Source: Acidimicrobiaceae bacterium
Lineage (GTDB): Bacteria > Actinomycetota > Acidimicrobiia > Acidimicrobiales > UBA8190
NCBI GenBank assembly: GCA_003151475.1
Contig: PLXQ01000059.1
Coordinates: 59,499 to 123,498 of the forward strand
DNA length: 64,000 bases
Direction of reading: 5' to 3'
The translations under genes were made by a program, and so were the position numbers. Below, piece after piece: positions 43,792-53,643 of the stretch. Below the pieces are notes generated by a model. It saw only the letters and a program-made list of their open reading frames with translations, was not told the DNA's origin and did not search any database. Position 1 is the first letter of the stretch, and the number at the start of each line of letters is the position of its first letter.

Positions 43792-44831
43792 CTCCTCTGA
43801 CACCGGCGCGGAACACAACTACCAGCAATGCACCCGATCTCCGCGGTCGCAGCTTCCTGAAGGAGCTCGACTTCACGGCGGCCGAGTTCCTGTCGCTCAT
43901 CGAATTGAGCGTCTCCCTCAAGGCCGACAAGCGCGCCGGGCGCGAACATCCCCGACTTACGGGGAAGAACATCGCCCTGATCTTCGAGAAGACATCGACC
44001 CGGACGAGGGCCGCCTTTGAAGTGGCGGCCCATGACCAAGGGGCGCATGTCACCTATATGGGCCCGGGCGAGACGCAGCTCGGCCGCAAGGAGTCGATGG
44101 TCGACACCGCCCGCGTGCTCGGCCGGATGTTCGACGGGATCGAATACCGGGGCTTCGGTCAGGAGAAGGTAGAGGCCCTCGCAGAGTTCTCCGGAGTGCC
44201 GGTCTGGAACGGGCTCACCGACGAATGGCACCCGACACAGATGGTGGCCGACATCCTCACCATGCAGGAGCACTGCTCGAAACCACTGTCCGAGATCGCC
44301 TATTGCTACATGGGCGACGCCCGGAACAACACCGCCCACTCTCTCCTGGTGACCGGCGCTCTGCTGGGCATGGACGTGCGGATCGCCTCGCCGGTGAGCC
44401 TCCAGCCCGATGGCACGGTGGAGAAGGCAGCCGAGGAGCTGGCCTTCGATTCCGGCGCCCGGCTCACGGTGACCGAGGACGTTGCCGTTGCCGTGCGGGG
44501 AGCGGACTTCGTCTACACCGACGTGTGGCTGTCCATGGGCGAGCCTGTCGAGGCTTGGGCGGAAAGGATCCGACTGCTGCTTCGCTATCAGGTGACCTCG
44601 GATGTGCTCGAGGCGACGGGCAACTCCGATGTCAAATTCATGCACTGCCTGCCGGCTCTCCACGACGGCCATACCGAAGTCGGCGCCCAGCTCGCCGCCC
44701 AGTACGGACTCGACGCGTTGGAGGTCACCGACAACGTATTCGAATCGCCGCGTTCGATCGTGTTCGATCAGGCCGAGAACCGGCTCCACACCATCAAGGC
44801 CATCATGGTCGCCACCCTGGGGGACCTGTGA
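43788..44831 (+). CDS. arcB: Ornithine carbamoyltransferase (catabolic)
   Basis: 347 residues from ATG 43788. Carbamoyl-phosphate loop [24 protein letters not shown], and [14 protein letters not shown], all complete. Phosphorolyses citrulline to ornithine and carbamoyl phosphate in the deiminase pathway, as judged by operon context. The stop overlaps the arcC start by one base (TGATG). Confidence 0.95.
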   Translation: MTPLTPARNTTTSNAPDLRGRSFLKELDFTAAEFLSLIELSVSLKADKRAGREHPRLTGKNIALIFEKTSTRTRAAFEVAAHDQGAHVTYMGPGETQLGRKESMVDTARVLGRMFDGIEYRGFGQEKVEALAEFSGVPVWNGLTDEWHPTQMVADILTMQEHCSKPLSEIAYCYMGDARNNTAHSLLVTGALLGMDVRIASPVSLQPDGTVEKAAEELAFDSGARLTVTEDVAVAVRGADFVYTDVWLSMGEPVEAWAERIRLLLRYQVTSDVLEATGNSDVKFMHCLPALHDGHTEVGAQLAAQYGLDALEVTDNVFESPRSIVFDQAENRLHTIKAIMVATLGDL

Positions 44832-45838
44832 TGAAGATTGTCGTCGCCCTCGGCGGGAATGCGCTACTGCTACGGGGTGAACCGCCGGACTCCGAGGTCC
44901 AGGCCCACCACATCGAGGCCGCCGTCCGTGCCCTCGCCCCCATCGCCCGGGATCATGAATTGGTCATCACCCACGGGAACGGGCCCCAGATCGGGCTGCT
45001 GGCGCTGGAGAATGCGGGCGACACGTCGTTGTCTCACCCATATCCGCTCGACGTGCTGGGCGCCCAGACCCAGGGCATGGTCGGGTACTGGTTGCTCCAG
45101 GCGCTTCAGAACGAACTGCCCGGGCGGCAGGTGGCGTGTGTCGTGACCCAGACCCTGGTGTCGGAGGACGACCCCGCCTGGGCCACGCCGACCAAGTTCA
45201 TCGGCCCCGTCTATGAAAAGGATGAGGCCGAGCGGCTGGCCGACGAACGTGGGTGGCAGGTCCGGCCCGATGGTCAGGCCTGGCGACGGGTGGTGGCCTC
45301 TCCGGACCCGATTGCGATCGTGGAGGAGTCCCTGGTGGAGCTCCTGCTCTGGCGAGAGGTGATCGTGGTGTGTGCCGGGGGCGGCGGCGTACCGGTCGTT
45401 CGCGACGCCAACGGCTGCCTGCGGGGCGTGGAGGCGGTGGTCGACAAGGACCGAACGTCGGCGATCCTGGCCGCTTCTGTCAAAGCCGATGCACTTCTCC
45501 TCCTCACCGACGTGGCTGGGGTCGAGGCGGGCTACGGCACCCCCGGGGCCCGTACGATCCGGCGTAGCAGCGTTGACGAGCTCCGTCGGCTCGATCTGCC
45601 CGCCGGGTCAATGGGCCCCAAGGTCGCGGCGGTATGCGAATTCGCCGAGAGGACGGGCCACTTCGCCGCCATCGGTTCTTTGACCGACGCAGAAGCCATC
45701 CTCAAGGGGGAGGCGGGGACGTTCGTGGCACCGTCGGGGTATCTGGCCGAATCGGAGCACGATGAGACCGTCGAACCGAGGCAACAACCCTGCGATGAGC
45801 ATGGCCTGGGAATCACGGCAGAAAAGCAGAACCATTGA
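44831..45838 (+). CDS. arcC: Carbamate kinase
   Basis: 335 residues. [13 protein letters not shown] start, THGNGPQIGLLALENA, VVCAGGGGVPVV and VVDKDRTSAILAASV match carbamate kinase; the length is slightly long because of a hydrophilic C-terminal tail. It makes ATP from carbamoyl phosphate, completing arginine fermentation. The UspA pseudogene follows 11 bases after its stop. Confidence 0.95.
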   Translation: MKIVVALGGNALLLRGEPPDSEVQAHHIEAAVRALAPIARDHELVITHGNGPQIGLLALENAGDTSLSHPYPLDVLGAQTQGMVGYWLLQALQNELPGRQVACVVTQTLVSEDDPAWATPTKFIGPVYEKDEAERLADERGWQVRPDGQAWRRVVASPDPIAIVEESLVELLLWREVIVVCAGGGGVPVVRDANGCLRGVEAVVDKDRTSAILAASVKADALLLLTDVAGVEAGYGTPGARTIRRSSVDELRRLDLPAGSMGPKVAAVCEFAERTGHFAAIGSLTDAEAILKGEAGTFVAPSGYLAESEHDETVEPRQQPCDEHGLGITAEKQNH

Positions 45839-45849
45839 AAGGAGCCACG

Positions 45850-46268
45850 ATGTCCGAACACATTCTCATAGCAGTGGATGGATCCGAGCACGACAAGAAG
45901 ACGCCGCTGTCGGGGGCATTGGAGCTGGCCGGAATCACGGCAGGGCCGATCCGGGTCCTCCATGTCAGAGACGGTGACTTCATCGGACGAGCTGGTTTCG
46001 TCCCCCGCGAGGAACACGACGAAGCATCCAAGCTGGTAGAGCAGTCCGTCGCCGAGCTCCTCGCAGCTGGCGCAAGGCGATGGGGACGGTCCGTTCCTCC
46101 CTGTCCGGTCTAGTGGCCATCTAGATCCTCGAAGAGGCGGAGGAATGTGGGGCCACTGTGATCGTCATGGGCTCCCGCGGAGTCAGCGACCTCAAAGGTC
46201 TGCTGGTCGGGAGCACTACGCACAAGGTTCTCCATTTGGGACGGCTGCCCGTTCTTGTCGTTCGTTAG
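45850..46268 (+). pseudogene. Broken universal stress protein gene (frameshift and nonsense codon)
   Basis: The first 75 codons read MSEHILIAVDGSEHDKKTPL...EHDEASKLVEQSVAELL, a normal Usp start after GAAAGGAG. Between about 46066 and 46080 the frame slips by one base. In the shifted frame the Usp sequence continues (MGTVRSSL...EEAEECGATVIVMGSRGVSDLKGLLVGSTTHKVLHL) but is interrupted by TAG at 46122-46124, where the sister gene at 32235 has Glu (ALEILEEAEE). Two independent defects argue for a true pseudogene. Confidence 0.85.
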
Positions 46269-46295
46269 CGAACTCGTCGTTTCATCGCTCGAACG

Positions 46296-46310
46296 AGGAC
46301 CTTCGGCCCT
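46296..46310 (+). promoter_or_regulatory. DosR-type box upstream of DUF1918 gene
   Basis: AGGACCTTCGGCCCT, one difference from GGGACYTTNGGCCCT, 64 bases before ATG 46375. Confidence 0.75.
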
Positions 46311-46374
46311 GGTGAAGTGAGCGCGCCAGGGAGCATGGTGGAAAGAGACCGAGATCAGGCGAGGAGGCAGAACG

Positions 46375-46584
46375 ATGCAGGCAGATGTCGGAGACCGATT
46401 GGTCATAAAGGGTCACCGTGAGGGGGAGCATGACCGCGATGCGGAGATCCTGGAGGTCCACGGAGCAGAGGGCGGCCCGCCCTACTTCGTACGGTGGTCC
46501 GAAGATGATCACGTTGGGCTCGTCTTCCCCGGCCCGGATGCCGTGGTCGAACGGTTCGCACACACGCCGAACGCGCCCGCTTAG
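46375..46584 (+). CDS. DUF1918 small protein
   Basis: 69 residues. Single DUF1918 domain: VGDRLVIKGHREGEHDRDAEILEVHGAEGGPPYFVRWSEDDHVGLVFPGPDAVV. A small beta-barrel protein common in actinobacterial stress clusters; function not known. Preceded by a DosR-type box. Confidence 0.9.
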   Translation: MQADVGDRLVIKGHREGEHDRDAEILEVHGAEGGPPYFVRWSEDDHVGLVFPGPDAVVERFAHTPNAPA

Positions 46585-46610
46585 CGTCGAGAGTTGACCC
46601 CCGGTGGTAA

Positions 46611-48080
46611 CTACTCGGTATCCTGAGCGAGAATCCGAAGTGCCTCTGTCAGTAGGAACTCTGGATCTCGCGTCGTGTCGATTGTTGTCGCCGAGGTCCA
46701 GGGAAACTCAACCTGCGCCATGGCCCGCGCCACTTCGACCGTCGCCTCGGAGGGATCAGTCCCCTTTTGGAGTCGCGTCGTGATCCGTTGCTCGGTGACG
46801 GCGGGAGGGGCAGTGCAATGAAGCTCGACCAAATCGGCCCCGGACTCGTCGGCGAGACTCCGCGCTTGGTCCCGATGGGATGAGTCGATCCACGACGCGT
46901 CGAGGATAGCGTTCATGCCGAGACCCAACTGGACTCGAGCAGCATCAATCATGGTGTCATAAACGTCCTGAGTTCTCTCCCGCGTGTAGCGCCCACTGCG
47001 GAATGTCGGCTCCGCAGTACGACGCGCTTCGGGTAGGGACAGATGCTGTCGGATCGCGTCGGTGCGCAGTACGGTCGCGCCAAGGGTGGCGCCGAGTGCT
47101 GTTGCCAGGGTCGACTTGCCCGATCCGGGCAGGCCTCCGACAAGCACCAGGCGGATCCGAGCCCGCTCGACATGGGTCTGGGCAAGAGCCAGGAGCTTCG
47201 TTGCCTCCTGGGCGGCGAGGGGATCACCCTGCTCATGACGAAGGCAAGCCACCTTGACCCGCACGTAGGCCCGTAGGGCGACGTAGAGGTGTAGGAGGGA
47301 GGGGGGCAGCTGTGCTCCGGCGCTCTCCTCATAGTGGCGGACGAATCGCTCGGCGGCCGACGGGGCGCCAAGTCGTTCCAGATCCATGGCCAGAAAAGCC
47401 ACATCGGCGGCGACATCACCGTAACGGAGCTCGTCGTCGAACTCGAGACAATCGAGAATCCGGGGCCCGTCGTCAAGGCAATAGATGTCGCCAGCCTGAA
47501 GATCGCCGTGGCCGTCACAGATCTGGTCAGCGGCAATGCGGGCCGAGAACAAAGGTCCGCGACCGGCCAGATAGCGATTGACTTCCCGTACCACTTTATC
47601 GTGCGCACCCGACTCAAGAATGGTCCCGACGAAACGAGCTGTCGCGGTCACGTTGGCTTCGAACTGACCGGTCACCGCTTCGATCGAGGCCGCGTTCGAA
47701 ATGGCGTCCGATCGGTCGGCCCGGGTATGAAATCGCGCCAGAGTCTCAGCTACCGTTCGTAGTTTGGGGTCCCAGACGGACTCCGGTTCCGAGCTAACGA
47801 GCTGAGCTAGAGAATCTTCAGCCGGCATCCGACGCATCACAACACAATGTTCGAGGGTCTTGCCTTCCATGATGACCTCGGCTACACCCAGGTAGACGTC
47901 AGGCGCCAGCCGGCGGTTGAGCTCGACTTCTCGCCGACAGTCCTCGGCTCGGGCAGATGGCGTGGAAAAGTCGGCGAAGTCGAAGCGAAGCGGCTTGCGG
48001 AGCTTGAGGACACGATCTCCGAGAAACAACAGGATCGAGACATGGGTCTCTCGCACCCCACAAACGTCAGTCGGAGCCAT
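46611..48080 (-). CDS. Two-domain kinase: APH-like plus P-loop AAA (Rv2004c-like)
   Basis: 489 residues. The N-terminal half is an aminoglycoside-phosphotransferase/choline-kinase-like fold, with catalytic-loop region ICDGHGDLQAGDIYCLDDGPRILDCLEFDD and LRYGDVAADVAFLAMDLE. The C-terminal half is a P-loop kinase-like domain, with VLVGGLPGSGKSTLATAL and LDASWIDSSHRDQA. The architecture equals Rv2004c, a DosR-regulon protein in M. tuberculosis, and its size is alike. The substrate is unknown. It lies downstream of the CBS and ADH remnants on the same strand. Confidence 0.88.
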   Translation of the reverse strand: MAPTDVCGVRETHVSILLFLGDRVLKLRKPLRFDFADFSTPSARAEDCRREVELNRRLAPDVYLGVAEVIMEGKTLEHCVVMRRMPAEDSLAQLVSSEPESVWDPKLRTVAETLARFHTRADRSDAISNAASIEAVTGQFEANVTATARFVGTILESGAHDKVVREVNRYLAGRGPLFSARIAADQICDGHGDLQAGDIYCLDDGPRILDCLEFDDELRYGDVAADVAFLAMDLERLGAPSAAERFVRHYEESAGAQLPPSLLHLYVALRAYVRVKVACLRHEQGDPLAAQEATKLLALAQTHVERARIRLVLVGGLPGSGKSTLATALGATLGATVLRTDAIRQHLSLPEARRTAEPTFRSGRYTRERTQDVYDTMIDAARVQLGLGMNAILDASWIDSSHRDQARSLADESGADLVELHCTAPPAVTEQRITTRLQKGTDPSEATVEVARAMAQVEFPWTSATTIDTTRDPEFLLTEALRILAQDTE

Positions 48081-48090
48081 CGCTGACTCC

Positions 48091-48309
48091 CTATGCGGGG
48101 CGCTGTCGGAGCACCTTGAGCGCCCCGGCCCCTCCAGCGTGGGCAGACGTCTCGAGCGCGTCTATGGCCTGCTCAAGAGCGAAACGGTGAGTCGTGAACC
48201 GGTCGATCCGTCCGGCGCCGATCAGTCGGATGCGTGTGGGGAGGATGCTGAAGGTGTCGACCGATCCGATAGACATGAATTCGTCCCTGCTATGAGGCAT
48301 GACAACCAC
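48091..48309 (-). pseudogene. C-terminal remnant of a zinc-type alcohol dehydrogenase
   Basis: The 72-codon frame contains VDTFSILPTRIRLIGAGRIDRFTTHRFALEQAIDALETSAHAGGAGALKVL, the last helices and strand of a medium-chain zinc alcohol dehydrogenase. The Rossmann and zinc domains are missing; the frame begins only 6 bases past the end of the CBS pseudogene. Probably the product of a deletion that joined the two. Unrelated in sequence detail to the intact ADH at 62117. Confidence 0.7.
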
Positions 48310-48314
48310 CGAGG

Positions 48315-48718
48315 TCAGGTGCTCGTCAAGCTCGGCAGCTTGCCGTTGAGAGCCTCGAAGAGGTCCTCGGCGGTGACTAAGCCCACAACATTGTTATCAA
48401 CTCTGACAGGGACGTGTCGGGTGCCCTCTTCTGCCATCTGGTGAATGGCGTCAGAGATGGTAGCCGTAGGGGATCAGTGGCGTCTGATAGAGCGTGAACA
48501 ATGTCGCGCTCCGTCACAATGGTCGTCGGCCCGTGGGGGTCACAAACGATGACTGCTCCAGCCTTGACGATGGTCATGGCCTGAGCGGTCATCCGCAAGG
48601 TGTACTCAGAATCCACTACGGGCGCGCCTCGCATCACGTGCTCTACCGGACAGGAAAGGTCGCAGATGTGAACGTGGTCGATCGGTTCCATGAATTCCTT
48701 GACCATTGTGACCACCAT
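48315..48718 (-). pseudogene. CBS-domain protein with frameshift
   Basis: The first CBS domain is intact: VKEFMEPIDHVHICDLSC, then GAVIVCDPHGPTTIVTERDIVHAL. At the C-run near 48470 (GATCCCCTAC on the minus strand) one base is missing. In the restored frame the second domain reads TISDAIHQMAEEGTRHVPV, then NVVGLVTAEDLFEALNGKL, and ends with TGA at 48315-48317. Either a real pseudogene or a homopolymer error. A DosR-type box stands 24 bases upstream. Confidence 0.8.
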
Positions 48719-48741
48719 CCCGCGTCGGACGCTCCTCGACT

Positions 48742-48756
48742 AGGGCCTTTGGTCCC
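48742..48756 (-). promoter_or_regulatory. DosR-type box upstream of the CBS pseudogene
   Basis: On the minus strand GGGACCAAAGGCCCT, two differences from GGGACYTTNGGCCCT, near-perfect palindrome. It drives the CBS/ADH-remnant/Rv2004c-like transcription unit. Confidence 0.65.
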
Positions 48757-48799
48757 GAGATCGGCCGCAATCGACGGCACTCGACGACTCGATTGACCA

Positions 48800-51563
48800 C
48801 TAGGCGACACCCAGGTGATTTGTCGGTAGGACGGGGAATCCACGTTGATCGCTCGGCGGCACGGCTCGTTCACTGCGTCGGTGACGAATCCACTTGTGCA
48901 GGGCATCAATTCCAAGCATGACGGGGATACCGGACACCGCCATGAGCCAACCGAGCGGCGGCGGAGGTGCCTGACCGAGAATTGAGGCAATGGGAGGGAT
49001 GAACAAAAAGCACGCCAGAAGGACAAGAGCCAAGGCAACTCCCACCAGCAGCAGGCGGTTGGAGAACCATCCGAGGCGGCCAGGCCACTGGGTCGCGCTC
49101 CGACAGGCGAACGCCACACCGATCTGACAGAAGATGACGGTGGCGAAAGCCGTGCCTGAAGCCGATCGCAGGTCGTGACCATGGGGGAATCTGTGGCCCG
49201 GCACCCAACCGAGGGCCAGCAGAGCAACGCAGAAAGCCACCATCTCCATGGCGGACTCTGCCGGACCCAGCACCGCGAATGCCCGCGTCAGAACCTTGTG
49301 ATCGATGAGGTGTCGCCCCTGCAGCGGTTCGTTCTGCGTGCGACCCGACGCGTGTTCGAGCCCCAGGGCGAGAGCGGGCAACACATCGGCACCGACATCG
49401 AAGCACAGGATCTGAAGCACCCCGAGAGCCAGAGGGAACCGACCCCCCGACACAGCCCAAATCACGAATGGTGTCAGCTCGGCCATGTTGCACACCAGGT
49501 GGTAAGTGAGAAACCGACGCATGTTAGAAAACGTGATTCGTCCATGCTGAACGGCCGTCACAATCGTGCCGAAATCGTCATCGAGGAGGACGAGGTCGGC
49601 GGCCTCGCGCGCCACGTCAGTGCCCGATTCTCCCATCGCCACACCGATATCGGCTGTTTGCAGCGCCGGACCGTCGTTTACGCCGTCCCCCGTCATGGCA
49701 ACCACGTGTCCGCGCCCTTGAAGCGCGGTGGCAATCCGGAGCTTGTCCTCGGGGGTCACCCTGCTGATCACGACACCGTCGGCTCGATCCACCAGAGCGC
49801 CGAGCACGGCCTGGTCGGCGGGTAGCTCAGGACCGGAGACGATGAGTCCGCCTCCATCGATCAAACCGACCTGTCGGGCGATGGCGGCCGCCGTCTCTTG
49901 GTTATCGCCCGTCAGCATGGCGACACGTATCCCGGCGGCGCGACACGCGATGATGGCCTCTCGGACGCTTTCTCGCGGCGGGTCCTGGATGCCGACGAGG
50001 CCGAGAAGGGTGAGATTTCGTTCGAAGTCGCTTGCCGAGCTGGCCGACGACAGCTCGTCGATCGCTCGGGAGGCTACGGCGATGACCCGCAGACCGCGTT
50101 GCGTCAAGCCCTGCACAGCTTGATCTGCACCTACGACCGGGGAGCACCGATCGAAAACGCTCTCGGGCGCCCCTTTGAGAAGTAACTGGCTACCCACCAC
50201 AACGGACATCATCCTGCGCTTCGGATCGAACGGGAACTCCCGTTTAAGTGGACGTAGACGCGAGTCAGAGTCGATATCAACACCGCAGCGCCGAGCCAAG
50301 GCGTAGAGAGCCGCCTCCATGGGATCACCGTCGGGGACCCAGGCGCCATCCCGCTCTACGGCCCGGTCCTCCGAGCATCGGGCCGCCACGAGTGCCAGCT
50401 CGTTCACGCCAGACCTCGCCTTCTCGGGGATGTCGACACGCCAATAGGCTCGTAGCCGATCCCGCTCACTCGTGCCGTTCCGGCCGGGGTCCAAATCTCG
50501 ACAACGGCCATTTGGTTGCGAGTGATCGTGCCCGTCTTGTCTGAGCAAATGAAGGTCGTCGAACCGAGGGTCTCGACGGACTCGAGATGACGGACGAGGG
50601 CATGGCGCCGCGCCATCTCTTGCGCCCCCGCGGCCAGAGAAAGCGTCACTGTGGGAAGCAATCCTTCCGGAACCAGCGCCACAGTGACCCCCACGGCGAA
50701 GAGAAACCCGTCGCGTGACGTCCCACCCACAAGAAGCGAGATACCGAAGAAAGCCAGCCCAACACCGACGGCGATGAAGGCGATCGTACGGACCACGTGA
50801 TTGAGCTCTTGCTCTAATGGGCTTTTTGGACGATGTCCTTTGCGCGTCAGTTCGGCAATCGACGCAAGTCGTGTGCTGGCGCCGGTGGCGTCTACGAGGG
50901 CGGTGCCCTCGCCACCGACGATGAAGCAGCCGGCAAATAGCGCTTCTGCGTCTCCGACGTCGACCGCAGCACTCTCCCCGGTGAGCATCGAGGCGTCCAC
51001 CGAGATCCCCACAGCTTGGACCACTGTCATGTCGGCCGAAATCCGGTCTCCCGAGCGCAGGACCGCGAGGTCACCCCAGACAAGCTCAGCGGTGTCGATC
51101 TCGCATCGATCACCATCTCGGACCCCTGTCGCGTGCCGGGGCAATAGGTCCCGCAGCCGTGCCACGGCGCGTTCGGCCCTGAACTCCTGAGCGAAGGCGA
51201 AGGTGCTGTTCACAAGAATTACGACAAAGATGGCGACGCCGAGTTGGGCATGCCGGCAACGAAGGCGAGGCCTCCAGCGACCCACAACATCAGAGCGAAG
51301 AAATGCACGAGCTGGCCGATGAACTGGCGCCACACCGGCGTCGAGCGCCCCGTCGGAAGCTCATTCGGACCATCAAAGGCCAATCGCGCCGCCGCTTCGG
51401 CCGAAGTTAGCCCGCTGGCCGTCGAAACCATCGAGTCGTGGCTCACGATCCCAGAAATGCCAGGTCCAGGCGAGACGACTGGCACGACACTCACCTTCGA
51501 TGGGTTGCCCGCGTTATTCGACTCCGGAGGGCTGGATACGGAGGAGGCAGGATCGGGAACCAT
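48800..51563 (-). pseudogene. P-type cation-transporting ATPase (CtpF-like) broken by two frameshifts
   Basis: Three consecutive frames give one complete P-type ATPase. Segment 1 (N-terminal, to about 51250): GLTSAEAAARLAFDGPNELP and the first helices. Segment 2: LGVAIFVVILVNSTFAFAQE, then ISVDASMLTGESAAV and the phosphorylation site ICSDKTGTIT. Segment 3: VAMLTGDNQET, VAMTGDGVNDGPAL and the C-terminal membrane helices to 48800. The breaks at about 51249-51251 (CCC where CCCC would restore frame) and 50441-50445 each need one extra base. Start is probably ATG 51563 (or 51641). Homopolymer errors are possible; otherwise a young pseudogene. Confidence 0.85.
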
Positions 51564-51667
51564 CGTTGTTATCCGCTGCGGCCGTCCCCACCTTGGGTGA
51601 TGGTGCGACCGGGATCCGCCTTGTTGTCCTGGTTTCGCCATCCTTATGCGGATTGAGGGAACCAAGA

Positions 51668-51682
51668 AGGGCCGAAGGTCCC
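51668..51682 (-). promoter_or_regulatory. DosR-type box upstream of the P-type ATPase
   Basis: On the minus strand GGGACCTTCGGCCCT, an exact match to GGGACYTTNGGCCCT; 27 bases before the possible start at 51641 and 105 before 51563. Confidence 0.8.
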
Positions 51683-51784
51683 AAATGCTGTTCCGTGACA
51701 CCAACAAGAGCTGCGCCACCGAAATATCGCTCGACCGGCGTGGCCGGGCAGAAGACTCTGTCCCCCGTCGACTAGTCGAGCCCT

Positions 51785-52918
51785 CTACGAAACGGGAACC
51801 TGCCAGATGAGCGACGTCCCACCGGTGGCCGGGCTCTCGGTGACGAAACTCCCGTGCAGCTTCTCCGCCCTGCGCCGCAGGTTGACGAGGCCGAACCCTC
51901 CCTCGGTCGCGGTCGTCGTATCGATACCGTCGCCATCGTCGGTGACCTGGAGACAGCAGACTCCGTCAGCAACGCTGACGATCACGCTGGCGTGGGTGGC
52001 ATGGGCGTGGCGTCCGATGTTGGTCACCGCCTCTCGGATGACGGCCAGCAGGTGCTCGGCGATCTCGTTGGAGATGGCGGAGTCCACCGGACCGTCGAAT
52101 GAAACCTGTACCGCAAAGCCGACGACGGGATTCATGTCGCGCACCAAGGAGAGGATGCTGGCTCTCAGGCCTTGATCGGCGGCGACCGATCCCAGCTCGT
52201 AGATTGTGGACCGAACCTGCCGGATGGTGTCGTCAAGATCGGAGACGGCGGCATCGAGGCGTTCGGCCATTCCTGATGATGCCGCCGCCACGGCCATGCT
52301 CTGCAGTGAGAGCCCCACGGCGAATAGACGCTGAATTACCGTGTCATGGAGATCACGGGCCAAGCGGTCGCGATCTTCGTAGACGGCCACATCCTGCACC
52401 TTTCGGTGGAGCCGGGCATTTTCAACGGCGATGCCGGCAGCGAGAGCCAGAGCCTCGACCAGGGATTCGTCGTCACGGGTGAATTCAGACCAGCCTGTCT
52501 TGTCAGTCAGGTAGAGATTGCCGTATACCTCGCCGCGGACTTTGATCGGGACCCCGAGAAAAGAGGTCATCGGAGGGTGGTTGGGAGGGAAGCCGAAGCT
52601 GTTGGGATGGGAGTCAAGACTGGCCAAGCGCAGGGGTCGAGGGTCGGTGATCAGGACCCCCAACACGCCCTTGCCGGTAGGGCGGGCACCGATCTTCTCT
52701 TCTTCGTCCGGTTCAAGTCCGACCGTTATGAACTCGACCAAGGAAGTGCGTTCGTCATTCAGAACGCCGAGAGCGCCGTAGCGGGCACCCGTCATTGAGC
52801 GGGCTTCGTCAATAAGGTGACGAAGCAGCGTCGGGAGCTCGAGATCAACTTCGAGGAGCAAGGTGGCCTCGAGGAGCCTACGAAGCTTGGCCGGATCCTC
52901 GATCGCCCGGTAAGGCAC
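51785..52918 (-). CDS. GAF-domain sensor histidine kinase, DevS/DosS-like
   Basis: 377 residues from GTG 52918. One GAF domain (about 20-170) followed by HisKA_3 with ARDLHDTVIQRLFAVGLSLQ (phospho-His191) and HATPase (LAVIREAVTNIGRHAHATHA; DDGDGI; GGFGLVNL). In the GAF domain, His114 (NHPPM) and Tyr136 (NLYLTDK) are 22 residues apart, as are the heme ligand His149 and distal Tyr171 of M. tuberculosis DosS. Heme-based O2/NO/CO sensing is therefore likely. DosS has two GAFs; this one has a single GAF. The presumed partner is the regulator at 32828. Confidence 0.87.
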   Translation of the reverse strand: MPYRAIEDPAKLRRLLEATLLLEVDLELPTLLRHLIDEARSMTGARYGALGVLNDERTSLVEFITVGLEPDEEEKIGARPTGKGVLGVLITDPRPLRLASLDSHPNSFGFPPNHPPMTSFLGVPIKVRGEVYGNLYLTDKTGWSEFTRDDESLVEALALAAGIAVENARLHRKVQDVAVYEDRDRLARDLHDTVIQRLFAVGLSLQSMAVAAASSGMAERLDAAVSDLDDTIRQVRSTIYELGSVAADQGLRASILSLVRDMNPVVGFAVQVSFDGPVDSAISNEIAEHLLAVIREAVTNIGRHAHATHASVIVSVADGVCCLQVTDDGDGIDTTTATEGGFGLVNLRRRAEKLHGSFVTESPATGGTSLIWQVPVS

Positions 52919-53134
52919 CAGCCAATGATATCGGCTATGGGTCGTCCCCGGAAAGCGCGAATCAGGTCGTCGTCAGAGAGTGTCCGCCTCCGTTGCGGCT
53001 CGCTTCGTCAACCCTCGCCGGCACCTCGATCTCATCCAACGGGAGTCCCTCGCGTGGAGAGAGTTCCCTCAAGCCGGGCTCGCGCTTTCTCGGGCAGGTC
53101 AAACTCCTCGGCACCACATCTGGAGAACCTCCGA

Positions 53135-53470
53135 CTACTCTGCGCGACCACGGTGAAAGGCGGCCTCGGCCGCTTCGAACGCTTGCTGGAGGTCACGAAT
53201 GAGCCTCTCGGTTCCACCACACAACGTCTTGATGTTGAAGTCCGCGTCGCGATGAACATCGGAGAGCCGGGAACGAGCGGCCAGATAGACGTTCTCGGTG
53301 AGGTCGATGTTTTTACGAACCCGATCACGCACCTCATGTCCAGCCAAGTCGAATTGAACCAATAGTCCATCTATCCGGGCGCGCCAACTGTCCAAGGTAC
53401 GGCTCAACGTCTCAACGGCATCATCGTCCGACTCGTTCGCCAACCGATCGCTGGCTTCCTGCTTGGGCAT
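53135..53470 (-). CDS. Hypothetical helical protein (111 aa)
   Basis: ATG 53470 follows AAAGGGAGCAG, a good ribosome-binding site. All-helical, charged product (LDSWRARIDGLLVQFDLAGHEVRDRVRKNIDLTENVYLAARSRL). No family recognised; similar in style to small coiled-coil proteins of unknown role. It precedes the sensor kinase gene by about 215 bases and has a DosR-type box 61 bases upstream, so it is a regulon member. Confidence 0.65.
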   Translation of the reverse strand: MPKQEASDRLANESDDDAVETLSRTLDSWRARIDGLLVQFDLAGHEVRDRVRKNIDLTENVYLAARSRLSDVHRDADFNIKTLCGGTERLIRDLQQAFEAAEAAFHRGRAE

Positions 53471-53530
53471 CGTCTGCTCCCTTTCGACTTCCGTTCATAC
53501 AACTGTGGCTGGCGCGAGCCGCTCGGGGGT

Positions 53531-53545
53531 AGGGCCGATGGTCAC
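53531..53545 (-). promoter_or_regulatory. DosR-type box upstream of hypothetical gene
   Basis: On the minus strand GTGACCATCGGCCCT, two differences, 60 bases before ATG 53470. Confidence 0.65.
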
Positions 53546-53593
53546 ATCGTCGCATCTGGCCTTCTCCAGCCGACCTGGCCTCGACCACGCTCA

Positions 53594-53608
53594 GTGACCT
53601 TTGGCCCT
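53594..53608 (+). promoter_or_regulatory. DosR-type box upstream of MFS gene
   Basis: GTGACCTTTGGCCCT, one difference, ending 35 bases before GTG 53644; with 53531-53545 it forms a divergent pair. Confidence 0.75.
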
Positions 53609-53643
53609 AGCCGGGAAAGACCCGAGCATGGTCGGCTACCTGG

